From positions 1-7,064 of the forward strand of contig JAQGOX010000813.1 in the NCBI GenBank assembly GCA_028293365.1: DNA of 7,064 bases, read 5' to 3'. Shown one piece after another: positions 1 through 6,273 of the stretch (positions are counted from its first letter, which is position 1; the number at the start of each line of letters is the position of its first letter). The DNA is from Verrucomicrobiales bacterium (GTDB lineage: Bacteria; Verrucomicrobiota; Verrucomicrobiia; Limisphaerales; SXQI01). The notes below the pieces were generated by a model. That model had not been told where the DNA came from. It saw only the letters and a program-made list of their open reading frames with translations, and searched no databases. Position numbers and translations under genes: made by a program.

Positions 1-1491
1 GAGTTGACGGCACGCTTCACATCCCTTGCCGTGCCAGAATTTTGCGGTATCGATTTCGTGCTCAGGAAAGCCGATTCTTCGCAAATAACTTTTCTCAACC
101 TTCTGTTCCACTTTGCAGTGCTCACAAATCGTTCGCACCAGACGCTGAGCCAGCACCGCCTCAACGGAAGAAGCAATCAAGAACGGTTCGATCCCCATGT
201 CGGTCAAGCGGGTGAATGCGCTTGGCGCATCGTTCGTGTGCAGCGTGCTGAAAACCAGATGTCCCGTGAGAGCAGCGCGAATTCCAATTTCTGCGGTTTC
301 CAGGTCACGGATTTCTCCCACCATGATTACATTGGGATCCTGCCGCAGAATATGGCGTAATCCCATGGCAAAGGTCAGTCCGATATCGGAGCGGACCGCG
401 ATTTGGTTGATCCCTTTCAGTTCGTATTCGACGGGCTCCTCAATAGTAATGATACGTTTATGGACGGAGTTTATCGTGCTTAAGAAAGCGTAGAGTGAAG
501 TCGATTTTCCTGAACCGGTCGGTCCCGTGACGAGCAGAATTCCGTGTGGCTTGAGAATGATTTCGCGCAGGGCGTTCTCTTCCATCGGGTCGAATCCCAG
601 CTTTTCCAGGCTCAGAAAGATCTTCCCTCGCGTCAGCAATCGCAAAGAGACGCTTTCGCCGTACACTGTCGGGACCGTGGAAACACGGATATCGATTTCC
701 TCACCCTTAATGCGAACGTTGATGCGCCCGTCCTGCGGCAGCCGTTTCTCCGCTATGTTCATTCCGGACATCACTTTAATGCGCGAGATCAAAGCTGCCT
801 GGTAGCGCTTCAATTGCGGTGGCATCGGCGTCTGGTGCAGGATTCCGTCGATGCGATAACGAATGCGCAATTCGTCTTCCGCAGGTTCGAAATGGATGTC
901 AGTCGCGCGATCTTTGAAAGCTTCCCAAATCACTTGATTGACGAATTTGATGACGCTTGCTTCCTGATCGCCTTCGGTGATTTCCTTATCTTCGCCGACC
1001 ACCAGATCCAGCGGATCGTCTTCCGCAATTTCATCGAGCGTTTCCGCCCCTACGCCGTAATATCGCTTGAGTGCCTTGCCTATCTCCGCGCGAGGTGCGA
1101 GGCCGAATTTTACGGGACATTGCGCATTGAACTGCACGGCGCTTAGTAGTCCGGCATCAAACGGATTGCTGACGGCTATGTGCAGGGTATCTCCGGCAAA
1201 ATGGGTCGGCAGTACGGTGTATTGAAAAGCAACTTTGGTCGAAATCTTTTTCTGGGCTGCTGCTGTTACTTCAGCCTTGGGAAGATCCAGGTAAGGCCAA
1301 CCCAGGGCGGTGGCCAACTTTTGCAGAAACACTTCATCGGATATGCCCGATTCGCGGCTGAAGTACTCCAGCATCGACTCTTGCCCTCCGTTCTCAGCCG
1401 CTGTTTTCCATCCGGCGATCCACGCGACCAATTGATCAGGACTAGCCAGTCCTGCCTCGCTCAAAATAGATTTAATTGATTTAACTGCCAT
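1..1491 (-). CDS. gspE: GspE/PilB-type secretion/pilus assembly ATPase (3' end outside window)
   Basis: This encodes the cytoplasmic hexameric ATPase that powers pseudopilus or pilus assembly in type II secretion or type IV pilus machines. Reading minus from ATG at 1491 gives 497 residues with no stop before the window edge. An N-terminal MshEN/T2SSE_N-like domain covers about residues 1-150 (GWPYLDL at 64-70). The ATPase core follows: Walker A GPTGSGKST at 323-331, Asp box IITIEEPVEY at 347-356, Walker B DPNVIMVGEIRD at 385-396 and His box TGHLVFSTLHTNDA at 409-422. The Zn-binding tetracysteine motif is present as C456/C459 and C491/C494. Family members are usually about 560-600 residues, so roughly 60-100 are missing. 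The start is the first ATG after a promoter-like extended -10, and the MshEN domain begins soon after it. GspE and PilB cannot be separated from this sequence alone; the next gene downstream, outside the window, may be a GspF/PilC membrane protein. Confidence 0.95.
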   Translation of the reverse strand, partial: MAVKSIKSILSEAGLASPDQLVAWIAGWKTAAENGGQESMLEYFSRESGISDEVFLQKLATALGWPYLDLPKAEVTAAAQKKISTKVAFQYTVLPTHFAGDTLHIAVSNPFDAGLLSAVQFNAQCPVKFGLAPRAEIGKALKRYYGVGAETLDEIAEDDPLDLVVGEDKEITEGDQEASVIKFVNQVIWEAFKDRATDIHFEPAEDELRIRYRIDGILHQTPMPPQLKRYQAALISRIKVMSGMNIAEKRLPQDGRINVRIKGEEIDIRVSTVPTVYGESVSLRLLTRGKIFLSLEKLGFDPMEENALREIILKPHGILLVTGPTGSGKSTSLYAFLSTINSVHKRIITIEEPVEYELKGINQIAVRSDIGLTFAMGLRHILRQDPNVIMVGEIRDLETAEIGIRAALTGHLVFSTLHTNDAPSAFTRLTDMGIEPFLIASSVEAVLAQRLVRTICEHCKVEQKVEKSYLRRIGFPEHEIDTAKFWHGKGCEACRQL

Positions 1492-1513
1492 CGGTCGTTG
1501 CTCGTTGTAAACG

Positions 1514-1522
1514 ATTATAACA
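1514..1522 (-). promoter_or_regulatory. Extended -10 promoter for the GspE/PilB ATPase gene
   Basis: The minus strand reads TGTTATAAT here: a perfect TATAAT (1514-1519) preceded by the TGn extension. No good -35 is seen at 17 nt, as expected for extended -10 promoters. Transcription would start near 1506-1508, giving a leader of only about 15-17 nt before the ATG at 1491. This is inferred from sequence alone. Confidence 0.4.
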
Positions 1523-1592
1523 AATCAAATGCTCAAAAGTTGCGGCCTCCGGCGAAGTTAATGAAATTCTGCCGCGTTACCAGACGCAATCC

Positions 1593-1627
1593 AAAGGATC
1601 AATCCACTGCCAAAATCATGATCCTTT
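1593..1627. repeat. Perfect 9-bp inverted repeat between dnaN and the ATPase gene
   Basis: AAAGGATCA (1593-1601) and TGATCCTTT (1619-1627) are exact reverse complements separated by 17 nt. No T-run follows on either strand, so it is a poor intrinsic terminator. It could be a protein-binding dyad or a structure at the end of the dnaN transcript. It lies about 240 nt past the dnaN stop and about 70 nt upstream of the extended -10. Confidence 0.5.
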
Positions 1628-1865
1628 CGCAAATCGGCTTGGGCACAACCGTGGTCACTCCTTTTCCGCTTCGGAGCCAGATGCTAATATCGAAGTCCTG
1701 GAAGAGCAAGTGGGAGGAAATGCTTGCGATTTGAATAGCGCGTCAGTGAGGGGCTGGCCAAACGGTTTCGATTTGTTCGGTCGATGTGGTCAGAGAACCC
1801 CCGACCTTTGGTTCCCGGTGTGTGGTTTGGACACTTTCAGTATCGACCTTCAAACAATACCACCG

Positions 1866-2975
1866 TTATCCGACCCGCATGGGCATCAGAACGTAGAGAA
1901 AGGGCCCGTTGATCTTTACTATCCCTGGGCTTAATTCGTCGATTAATTCGAGATAGACCTCGTCGTTATCCAATGCTTTAAGCGGATCCATTAGATAAAT
2001 GGGATTAAAAGCGATGGCCATATCGGGGCCTTTGTAATTGATGGCCAGGCTTTCCCGAGCTTCACCTACTTCGGGAGTATTTGCCGTGATAGCCAAATTG
2101 TTTTTCGAAAACGTCAGCTTTACCGAGTTGGATTTGTCACTCGTCATGATCTCAGCACGGCGCAACGCGTGCAAGAGCTCTTCGCGAGCCAGAGCCACTC
2201 TTTCTTTGGCCTCGCCGGGAATGACTTGCTTGTAATTCGGATAATTACCTTCGATCAGTTTCGAAATTATCACGACACCCAGCCCTTTTTCGCTTTTGAG
2301 GCTGAACGAAGCCTGATTATCGGTGAATTTTAGCTCCACATCACCGCTCGCCTGCAACAAACGCGTCAATTCGTTAATTGCTTTCGTGGGCACGATGCAT
2401 TCGCCCTGGCTCGAATCGGGCAAATCCACCTCTTCGTCAGCCAATGCGAGACGGCGACCATCTGTGGCGACCATTGTGACGCGATGATCTTTTAAGCTGA
2501 TAAATATCCCGTTCAGAACGAACCGGGTTTCGTCATTCGATATCGCGAATGAGGTCTTTCGAAGCAGACTCCGCACCTTTTCCTGACTCAGCGTCACTTT
2601 CCGATTTTCCGAAAAATTAGGGAAAGGGGGAAACTCGTCTGCTGACAACCCGTGAATCTTGTAATAAGAAGGCCCGGACTGAACGGTGCACATGTTCTTT
2701 TCGTCCACATCCAATTGAATTTCCGCGGCAGTCAACTCGCGAACGATCCCGAATATCTTCTTCACCGGCAACGTGGTAGCCCCTGGTTGCGTCACATTGG
2801 CCTCGACAGCGCACGAGATCGTGACATCGAGGTCAGTGGCGGTCAATTCAAGCCGATTCCCCTCAGCGCGAAGCAGGACGTTCGAAAGAATGGGCAGGGT
2901 GGTGCGCGAACCTACGACGTTCTGCACAGCCTGCAAACCATTCATGATTTGTTCGCGCGTGATGGTCAGTTTCAT
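1866..2975 (-). CDS. dnaN: DNA polymerase III subunit beta (sliding clamp)
   Basis: The beta clamp is a ring-shaped homodimer that encircles DNA and tethers the replicative polymerase and repair proteins. The 369-residue product matches the usual family length (about 365-375) and covers all three clamp domains. Visible landmarks are LPILSNVLL at 27-35, TATDLD at 45-50, ATDGRRLA at 170-177 (ATDGHRLA in E. coli), the IEGNYPNY loop at 241-248 (EGRFPDY in E. coli) and the C-terminal YVLMPMRV at 361-368, which forms part of the partner-binding pocket. The ATG at 2975 gives the canonical MKLTITREQI start. No clear Shine-Dalgarno precedes it. Upstream, two DnaA boxes (3037-3045 and 3100-3108) suggest control by DnaA or closeness to an origin. 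Neither dnaA, recF nor gyrB is adjacent in the window, unlike the common dnaA-dnaN-recF cluster. Confidence 0.98.
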   Translation of the reverse strand: MKLTITREQIMNGLQAVQNVVGSRTTLPILSNVLLRAEGNRLELTATDLDVTISCAVEANVTQPGATTLPVKKIFGIVRELTAAEIQLDVDEKNMCTVQSGPSYYKIHGLSADEFPPFPNFSENRKVTLSQEKVRSLLRKTSFAISNDETRFVLNGIFISLKDHRVTMVATDGRRLALADEEVDLPDSSQGECIVPTKAINELTRLLQASGDVELKFTDNQASFSLKSEKGLGVVIISKLIEGNYPNYKQVIPGEAKERVALAREELLHALRRAEIMTSDKSNSVKLTFSKNNLAITANTPEVGEARESLAINYKGPDMAIAFNPIYLMDPLKALDNDEVYLELIDELSPGIVKINGPFLYVLMPMRVG

Positions 2976-3036
2976 GATTGTTGCCAGCGATTAGTACTAT
3001 TCTTCTTTTATGAAAGAAAGAACTCTTATTAAGGGG

Positions 3037-3045
3037 TGTGGATAA
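3037..3045 (-). promoter_or_regulatory. DnaA box (consensus TTATCCACA)
   Basis: The minus strand reads TTATCCACA, an exact match to the high-affinity DnaA box (TTATNCACA consensus). It begins 62 nt upstream of the dnaN start codon, in a region that should contain the dnaN promoter. Function is inferred from sequence and position. Confidence 0.65.
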
Positions 3046-3099
3046 TGGAAACAACTTGCGGTGTCAAGGCCGGCACAACCACTTACATGGAAAAAAGGC

Positions 3100-3108
3100 T
3101 GTGCATAA
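3100..3108 (-). promoter_or_regulatory. Second DnaA box (TTATGCACA)
   Basis: The minus strand reads TTATGCACA, which fits TTATNCACA. It has the same orientation as the box at 3037-3045 and starts exactly 63 bp from it, about six helical turns, so both would face the same side of the DNA. I found no third good match in the gap by eye. Confidence 0.55.
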
Positions 3109-3154
3109 CTTTTCCCGTGATTGCGGACAATGCGAGAAAGTTCAGGTTGTTCGC

Positions 3155-3211
3155 TTCCCTGACATTTTATTAACACAAATCCCTACGGTTATCGGCAGGG
3201 ATTCCCTGACA
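3155..3211. repeat. 10-nt direct repeat TTCCCTGACA in two copies, 47 nt apart
   Basis: TTCCCTGACA occurs at 3155-3164 and 3202-3211 in direct orientation. The copies flank an AT-rich patch (ttttattaaca) and the inverted repeat 3178-3203. This could be an iteron-like or regulator-binding arrangement, or chance; a 10-mer repeated inside a 345-nt gap is uncommon but not decisive. Confidence 0.5.
3178..3203. repeat. 7-bp inverted repeat AATCCCT...AGGGATT
   Basis: The arms AATCCCT (3178-3184) and AGGGATT (3197-3203) are exact reverse complements with a 12-nt loop. On the minus strand it lies about 120-140 nt past the dehydrogenase stop and is followed by an AT-rich stretch without a clear T-run. 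It could be a weak transcript end for the dehydrogenase or part of the dnaN upstream control region. Confidence 0.4.
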
Positions 3212-3320
3212 CGGTAGGAGACCATCAGGCGAGTGATTTTTCCTGGTGGTACTGGTTTGGTGGCTCATTCGAGAATCCCCCTGGCTTGTAAAAACAGCTT
3301 TGAAGAGTCGACGCGGTCTA

Positions 3321-4349
3321 TCAGCCAGCCTGAATGAGAGTTTTCACGGCGCTATTACCCGCCGCCATCGCTTTAAAAAGGTCAGGCAAATTTGTCAACC
3401 GGCAGGTCCCGTTGATGAAAGTGGACCCCTGGATAATTCCCGTTTCGATCAGTCCCAGCGCCTTTTGGATGGTTTTTGGTGTGTGATGGAAACTCGCCAG
3501 CAGCGTCAGGTTGGAGTAGTGAATCAAGCCCGTATCAAAGGACACTACGGTGTCTGAAGGGCAACCGCCGAAAAAGTTAACCCGTCCGCCCTTGCGCACG
3601 AGGCGAACCGCCGATTGCCATGTTTCGGGTTTACCCACTGCCTCGATGACCACATCGAAAGCACTTCCGGCAGAGAGTTTCACGGCGTTCATTAAATTGC
3701 CGTCCCCGCCTACGGGGACGGCCTGTACCGCCCCCAAACTCAGCGCGGTTTGAAGGCGGGCTTCGCCTCGTCCCACCACGCTCACAAGGCAGCCAGCATG
3801 GAAGGCGAGGCGCGTAAACATCAGGCCTATTGGTCCGGCTCCGATGATTAGGACCCGCTCTCCGCGCACCAGTTTCGTTTCCTCAACGCCCTGGACAACA
3901 CAGGCAAGTGGCTCTGTTAGAGCGGCGTCCTCGAAACGGGTTTCGGGTTCAAGCTGGTAGAGATTTTTTTGGACCAATCGACGCGGAACGACGATTGATT
4001 CCGCATACGCACCGTTTAAGAAGAGCAGGTCATCACAGAGATTTTCCTGGTTGTGTTGGCAGTAGAAACAAACACCGCAGGGGGCGGAATTAGCCACTAC
4101 GACCCGGTCGCCAACCCGCCAACTCGCTACGGAAGGATGTACTTCGGAAATGACGCCCGCCAATTCGTGGCCGAATACGGCCGGAGGCACAATCATTTTC
4201 GCATGATAACCGCGCCGAAATACCTTGAGATCTGTGCCGCATGTTAACGCAGCTTCGATGCGGATTCGAACTTCGCCTGGCGCTAGAGGACGTTCAGATA
4301 CCGCCTCAACCCGAACGTCTTCTTTGCCGTATAGAATCGCGGCTCTCAC
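3321..4349 (-). CDS. Zinc-dependent medium-chain alcohol/polyol dehydrogenase
   Basis: This is a cytosolic NAD(P)-dependent oxidoreductase of the medium-chain (MDR) superfamily, closest in appearance to sorbitol/L-iditol and threonine dehydrogenases, oxidising an alcohol to a carbonyl. Started at the GTG at 4349, it has 342 residues, a typical length. Catalytic zinc ligands are C37 (TCGTD), H61/E62 (GHE) and E146 (LTEPLAC). The structural zinc site is C91, C94, C97 and C105. The Rossmann nucleotide motif is GAGPIG at 170-175. The strand-2 end reads VVGRGEAR with no acidic residue, which hints at NADP rather than NAD (inference). The frame stays open upstream to another GTG at 4454, but that would add 35 residues lacking family character and overlap the dedA promoter region. 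No Shine-Dalgarno settles the start. The substrate cannot be told. A perfect hairpin at 3699-3722 encodes VPVGGDG at about 211-217. Confidence 0.92.
   Translation of the reverse strand: MRAAILYGKEDVRVEAVSERPLAPGEVRIRIEAALTCGTDLKVFRRGYHAKMIVPPAVFGHELAGVISEVHPSVASWRVGDRVVVANSAPCGVCFYCQHNQENLCDDLLFLNGAYAESIVVPRRLVQKNLYQLEPETRFEDAALTEPLACVVQGVEETKLVRGERVLIIGAGPIGLMFTRLAFHAGCLVSVVGRGEARLQTALSLGAVQAVPVGGDGNLMNAVKLSAGSAFDVVIEAVGKPETWQSAVRLVRKGGRVNFFGGCPSDTVVSFDTGLIHYSNLTLLASFHHTPKTIQKALGLIETGIIQGSTFINGTCRLTNLPDLFKAMAAGNSAVKTLIQAG
3699..3722. repeat. Perfect 10-bp hairpin inside the dehydrogenase coding sequence
   Basis: GCCGTCCCCG (3699-3708) pairs exactly with CGGGGACGGC (3713-3722) around a 4-nt CCTA loop. 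It is 24 nt, exactly eight codons, and sits in frame in the Rossmann domain (around residues 210-217), a surface-loop region after the second beta strand. It resembles a REP-type palindrome in form, but only one copy is in the window. Confidence 0.6.
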
Positions 4350-4456
4350 AATAGGAAGCGCCACGGCGATGGTTTGCAGGGGCCAGAAGAAGTAAAAAGC
4401 CGCACTTTGGATTTGCGATAGGTCGAGAGGTTCAGCCAAGCTGCGCGGGCACACGC

Positions 4457-5068
4457 ATGATTACTGAAACCATTTCGAAAATAGCGGTTCAAATTTTGGA
4501 TTCGACTGGATACGCAGGCGCGGCCGGGTTGATGGCCCTCGAAAGTATGATCGCACCCGTGCCCAGTGAAGCCGTCATGCCATTTGTCGGATTCCAGGTG
4601 GCGGACGGAAAATGGAACCTTGCCGGAGCAATTGCCGCTACCAGTTTCGGTTCGATTCTCGGATCGTTGCTTTCGTATTTGATGGGGTATTACGGAGGAA
4701 AACCGGTCATTCTGAAAGTTGGAAAGTATCTTTTGTTGAACCGGCATGACCTGGAGCGCACCGAAGCGTTTTTTCAGAAGCGCTCCGGAATAGTAACCGT
4801 GTTTATCAGCCGGTTTATACCAGTAATCCGCCATTTCATTTCGATTCCGGCCGGCATGGGCCGTGCACCCTTGCTTCCGTTTTTGGCGGTGACCCTGGCA
4901 GGCGCGACAATTTGGAATACATTCCTGCTGGTTTGCGGCATGAAATTGCGCGAGCACTGGAACGTGGTGCAGAAATATTCGCATCAGGCTGACATCGTTA
5001 TTGTGGCGCTGATACTCATCGCCGGAATTTTCTACGTGAAATCCCGCTGGAATCAGGTCGCATCCTGA
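4457..5068 (+). CDS. DedA-family inner-membrane protein (SNARE-associated/VTT domain)
   Basis: DedA proteins are polytopic inner-membrane proteins; members have been linked to polyprenyl-phosphate or phospholipid flipping, membrane homeostasis and drug or pH tolerance. This 203-residue protein matches the usual length (about 190-220). Hallmarks are the N-terminal E29...PVPSE (34-38) re-entrant motif, the glycine-rich membrane segment with GSILGS at 65-70 and GYYGG at 77-81, and the FISRFIPVIR motif at 117-126 with R119, P122 and R125, followed by PAGMGR. Hydrophobic segments lie at about 20-45, 55-80, 112-132, 138-162 and 178-195. It is divergent from the dehydrogenase (about 107 nt between starts) and converges with the aminotransferase gene, with only 5 nt between stop codons. 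The start ATG at 4457 has no clear Shine-Dalgarno. The substrate is unknown. Confidence 0.93.
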   Translation: MITETISKIAVQILDSTGYAGAAGLMALESMIAPVPSEAVMPFVGFQVADGKWNLAGAIAATSFGSILGSLLSYLMGYYGGKPVILKVGKYLLLNRHDLERTEAFFQKRSGIVTVFISRFIPVIRHFISIPAGMGRAPLLPFLAVTLAGATIWNTFLLVCGMKLREHWNVVQKYSHQADIVIVALILIAGIFYVKSRWNQVAS

Positions 5069-5073
5069 TTTAG

Positions 5074-6219
5074 TTACCGTTTGAGGATAGTGCGCAGGGC
5101 GACAAGGAATTTTTCCACGTTCGCAGGCCGCGCCGTTTCTCCCATCAGGCCGACTCGCCAGATTTTACCTTTGAGCGGACCAAGGCCGGCTCCCACCTCG
5201 ATGTTATGCTCGGAAAGCAATCGCTTGCGCACATCCGCTTCATCGACTCCTTCGGGCACGGTTACCGCATTCAGTTGCCAAAGTTGGTGCCCTTCCTGTG
5301 AGGCGATTCCCAACCCCATTTCGTCCAGACCTTTTTTTAGGGCGAGATGGCATTGTTCGTGCCGTTTGAATCGATTGCCGAGTCCCTCGATTAGCACGAG
5401 GCGCAATGCTTCATGCAGTGCGTAATTCATACTGATCGGGGCGGTATGATGATAAACCCTTTCCTGTCCCCAGTAAGACGCCAGCAGGTTAACGTCCAAA
5501 TACCAGCTTTGAACCTTCTTCTTCCGTTCGCGTGCTACTTTTAATGCGCGTTCACTCAATGAAACAGGCGACAAACCTGGGGGGCAACTCAGACATTTTT
5601 GTGTGCCCGAGTAGACTGCGTCCACCTGCCAGGTATCAATTTCAACGGCACAGCCTCCGAGTGAGGTTACCGTGTCGAGCAGGAACAGCGCCCCGGCCTC
5701 GCGCGCCAGCTTTGAAATCTCCGCTACTGGAGTTAAAGCGCCGGTTGAAGTTTCCGCATGCACGATCGCTACCAGCTTCGGTTTGCACGTTTTGATCGCG
5801 GCGGCAATTTGCGAAGGCTCAATAATTTTCCCCCAGGGCGCCTCGACCTTGATTACTCTGGCCCCACAGCGTTCTGCAACGTCGACCATTCGGCCACCGA
5901 AGACTCCATTCACCCCCACGATCACTTCGTCGCCTGGCTCAATGAGGTTCACACAGCAGAATTCCATGCCTGCGCTGCCGGTACCGCTTACCGGAAAGGT
6001 CATTCCGTTCTCGGTCTGAAAAACGGTGCGCAGCATGGTCTTGATCTCTTCCATCAGCTTGACAAAGGTCGGGTCCAAATGGCCGACCAGAGGGAGGGCC
6101 AGCGCTTTAAGGACAGCCGGAGCGACATCGCTCGGTCCCGGCCCCATCAGCAGGCGGGGAGGTGGCTGAAAAGCCGCGGGTATTGCAGATGCGTTCATAA
6201 TTTGGGTAATCTGCAACAT
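5074..6219 (-). CDS. PLP-dependent serine-pyruvate / alanine-glyoxylate aminotransferase
   Basis: This class V fold-type I aminotransferase transfers the amino group between alanine or serine and glyoxylate or pyruvate, typically in glyoxylate/photorespiration-like or serine metabolism. Started at the ATG at 6219 it has 381 residues and resembles human AGXT along its whole length. It shows LLMGPGPSD near the N-terminus, SGTGSAGME at 78-86 (phosphate loop), D182 in LLDTVTS (pyridine nitrogen contact), the Schiff-base lysine K208 in SGTQK, a YHHT motif at about 256-259 and R355 in IWRVGLMG (substrate carboxylate; R360 in the human enzyme). The same frame opens four codons earlier at a TTG (6231), and an ATG at 6198 is a third option; no Shine-Dalgarno decides. 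It is divergent from an AraC-type regulator gene 54 nt away. Phosphoserine or 2-aminoethylphosphonate aminotransferase is less likely given the AGXT-like motifs. Confidence 0.94.
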   Translation of the reverse strand: MLQITQIMNASAIPAAFQPPPRLLMGPGPSDVAPAVLKALALPLVGHLDPTFVKLMEEIKTMLRTVFQTENGMTFPVSGTGSAGMEFCCVNLIEPGDEVIVGVNGVFGGRMVDVAERCGARVIKVEAPWGKIIEPSQIAAAIKTCKPKLVAIVHAETSTGALTPVAEISKLAREAGALFLLDTVTSLGGCAVEIDTWQVDAVYSGTQKCLSCPPGLSPVSLSERALKVARERKKKVQSWYLDVNLLASYWGQERVYHHTAPISMNYALHEALRLVLIEGLGNRFKRHEQCHLALKKGLDEMGLGIASQEGHQLWQLNAVTVPEGVDEADVRKRLLSEHNIEVGAGLGPLKGKIWRVGLMGETARPANVEKFLVALRTILKR

Positions 6220-6221
6220 TC

Positions 6222-6258
6222 GCTTTTGCAAAGTCGAGCGTTTTAGGCTTAATCAAAG
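6222..6258. promoter_or_regulatory. Two GCTT-N3-CAAAG dyads in the divergent promoter region (candidate operator)
   Basis: GCTTTTGCAAAG (6222-6233) and GCTTAATCAAAG (6247-6258) share 9 of 12 positions, are each partly self-complementary (CTT...AAG) and start 25 nt apart in direct orientation. They occupy most of the gap between the aminotransferase and the AraC-family gene. AraC-type proteins often bind direct repeats, so this is a candidate operator. It is inference only. Confidence 0.35.
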
Positions 6259-6273
6259 CGGATCCGAGCAGAA

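Larger units (their letters stand above)
1492..1865. other. 374-nt intergenic stretch between dnaN and the ATPase gene; one doubtful small ORF
   Basis: Both flanking genes are on the minus strand. The stretch holds the ATPase promoter (1514-1522), the inverted repeat 1593-1601/1619-1627 and no T-run terminator after dnaN. On the plus strand a frame is open from about 1498 to the TGA at 1732-1734, with an ATG at 1561 that would give 57 residues (MKFCRV...). Counted by hand over the frame's last 65 codons, third positions are about 66% G+C against about 42-45% at positions one and two, which looks coding-like. There is no clear ribosome binding site, and I recognise no family. It could be a small gene, a decayed gene end or chance. 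I do not call it as a gene. Confidence 0.5.
2976..3320. other. 345-nt intergenic region upstream of dnaN: DnaA boxes and repeats (possible origin or dnaN control region)
   Basis: This stretch between the dehydrogenase stop and the dnaN start has no convincing ORF. It contains two DnaA boxes, AT-rich patches (about 2995-3030 and 3165-3180), a 10-nt direct repeat (3155-3164 and 3202-3211), a 7-bp inverted repeat (3178-3184/3197-3203) and a small hairpin in the dnaN leader, TTCTTT (3003-3008) with AAAGAA (3013-3018). The dnaN promoter must lie here, but no clean -35/-10 pair is evident. A full bacterial oriC usually has more DnaA boxes than the two seen, so an origin is only a possibility. Confidence 0.5.

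Noticed and set aside
544..1146. 200-codon plus-strand frame opposite the secretion ATPase gene
   Set aside because: The minus strand encodes a continuous GspE/PilB protein with all nucleotide-binding motifs here, so this frame is a shadow.
1795..1830. A tRNA-like fragment on the minus strand (AAAGGTCGGGGGTTC, resembling a variable loop plus T-arm)
   Set aside because: The T-stem does not close (no matching 3' strand after the TTC loop), and no D-arm, anticodon arm or acceptor stem can be drawn around it.
2652..3032. Long plus-strand open frame opposite the 5' part of dnaN
   Set aside because: It lies antisense to the clearly conserved clamp gene and has no recognisable domain; it is a shadow frame.
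4350..4454. 35-residue N-terminal extension of the dehydrogenase from a GTG at 4454
   Set aside because: The conserved family N-terminus (RAAILYG) begins at the GTG at 4349; the extension lacks family similarity and would leave no room for a promoter against dedA.
4346..4984. 212-codon minus-strand frame opposite dedA
   Set aside because: It is antisense to a protein with clear DedA motifs, and its translation has no recognisable domain or family motif.
5069..5073. A shared bidirectional terminator between dedA and the aminotransferase gene
   Set aside because: Only 5 nt separate the two stop codons and no strong hairpin with T-runs was seen around them.
5758..6246. 162-codon plus-strand frame opposite the aminotransferase
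   Set aside because: It mirrors the conserved PLP enzyme and shows no domain of its own.
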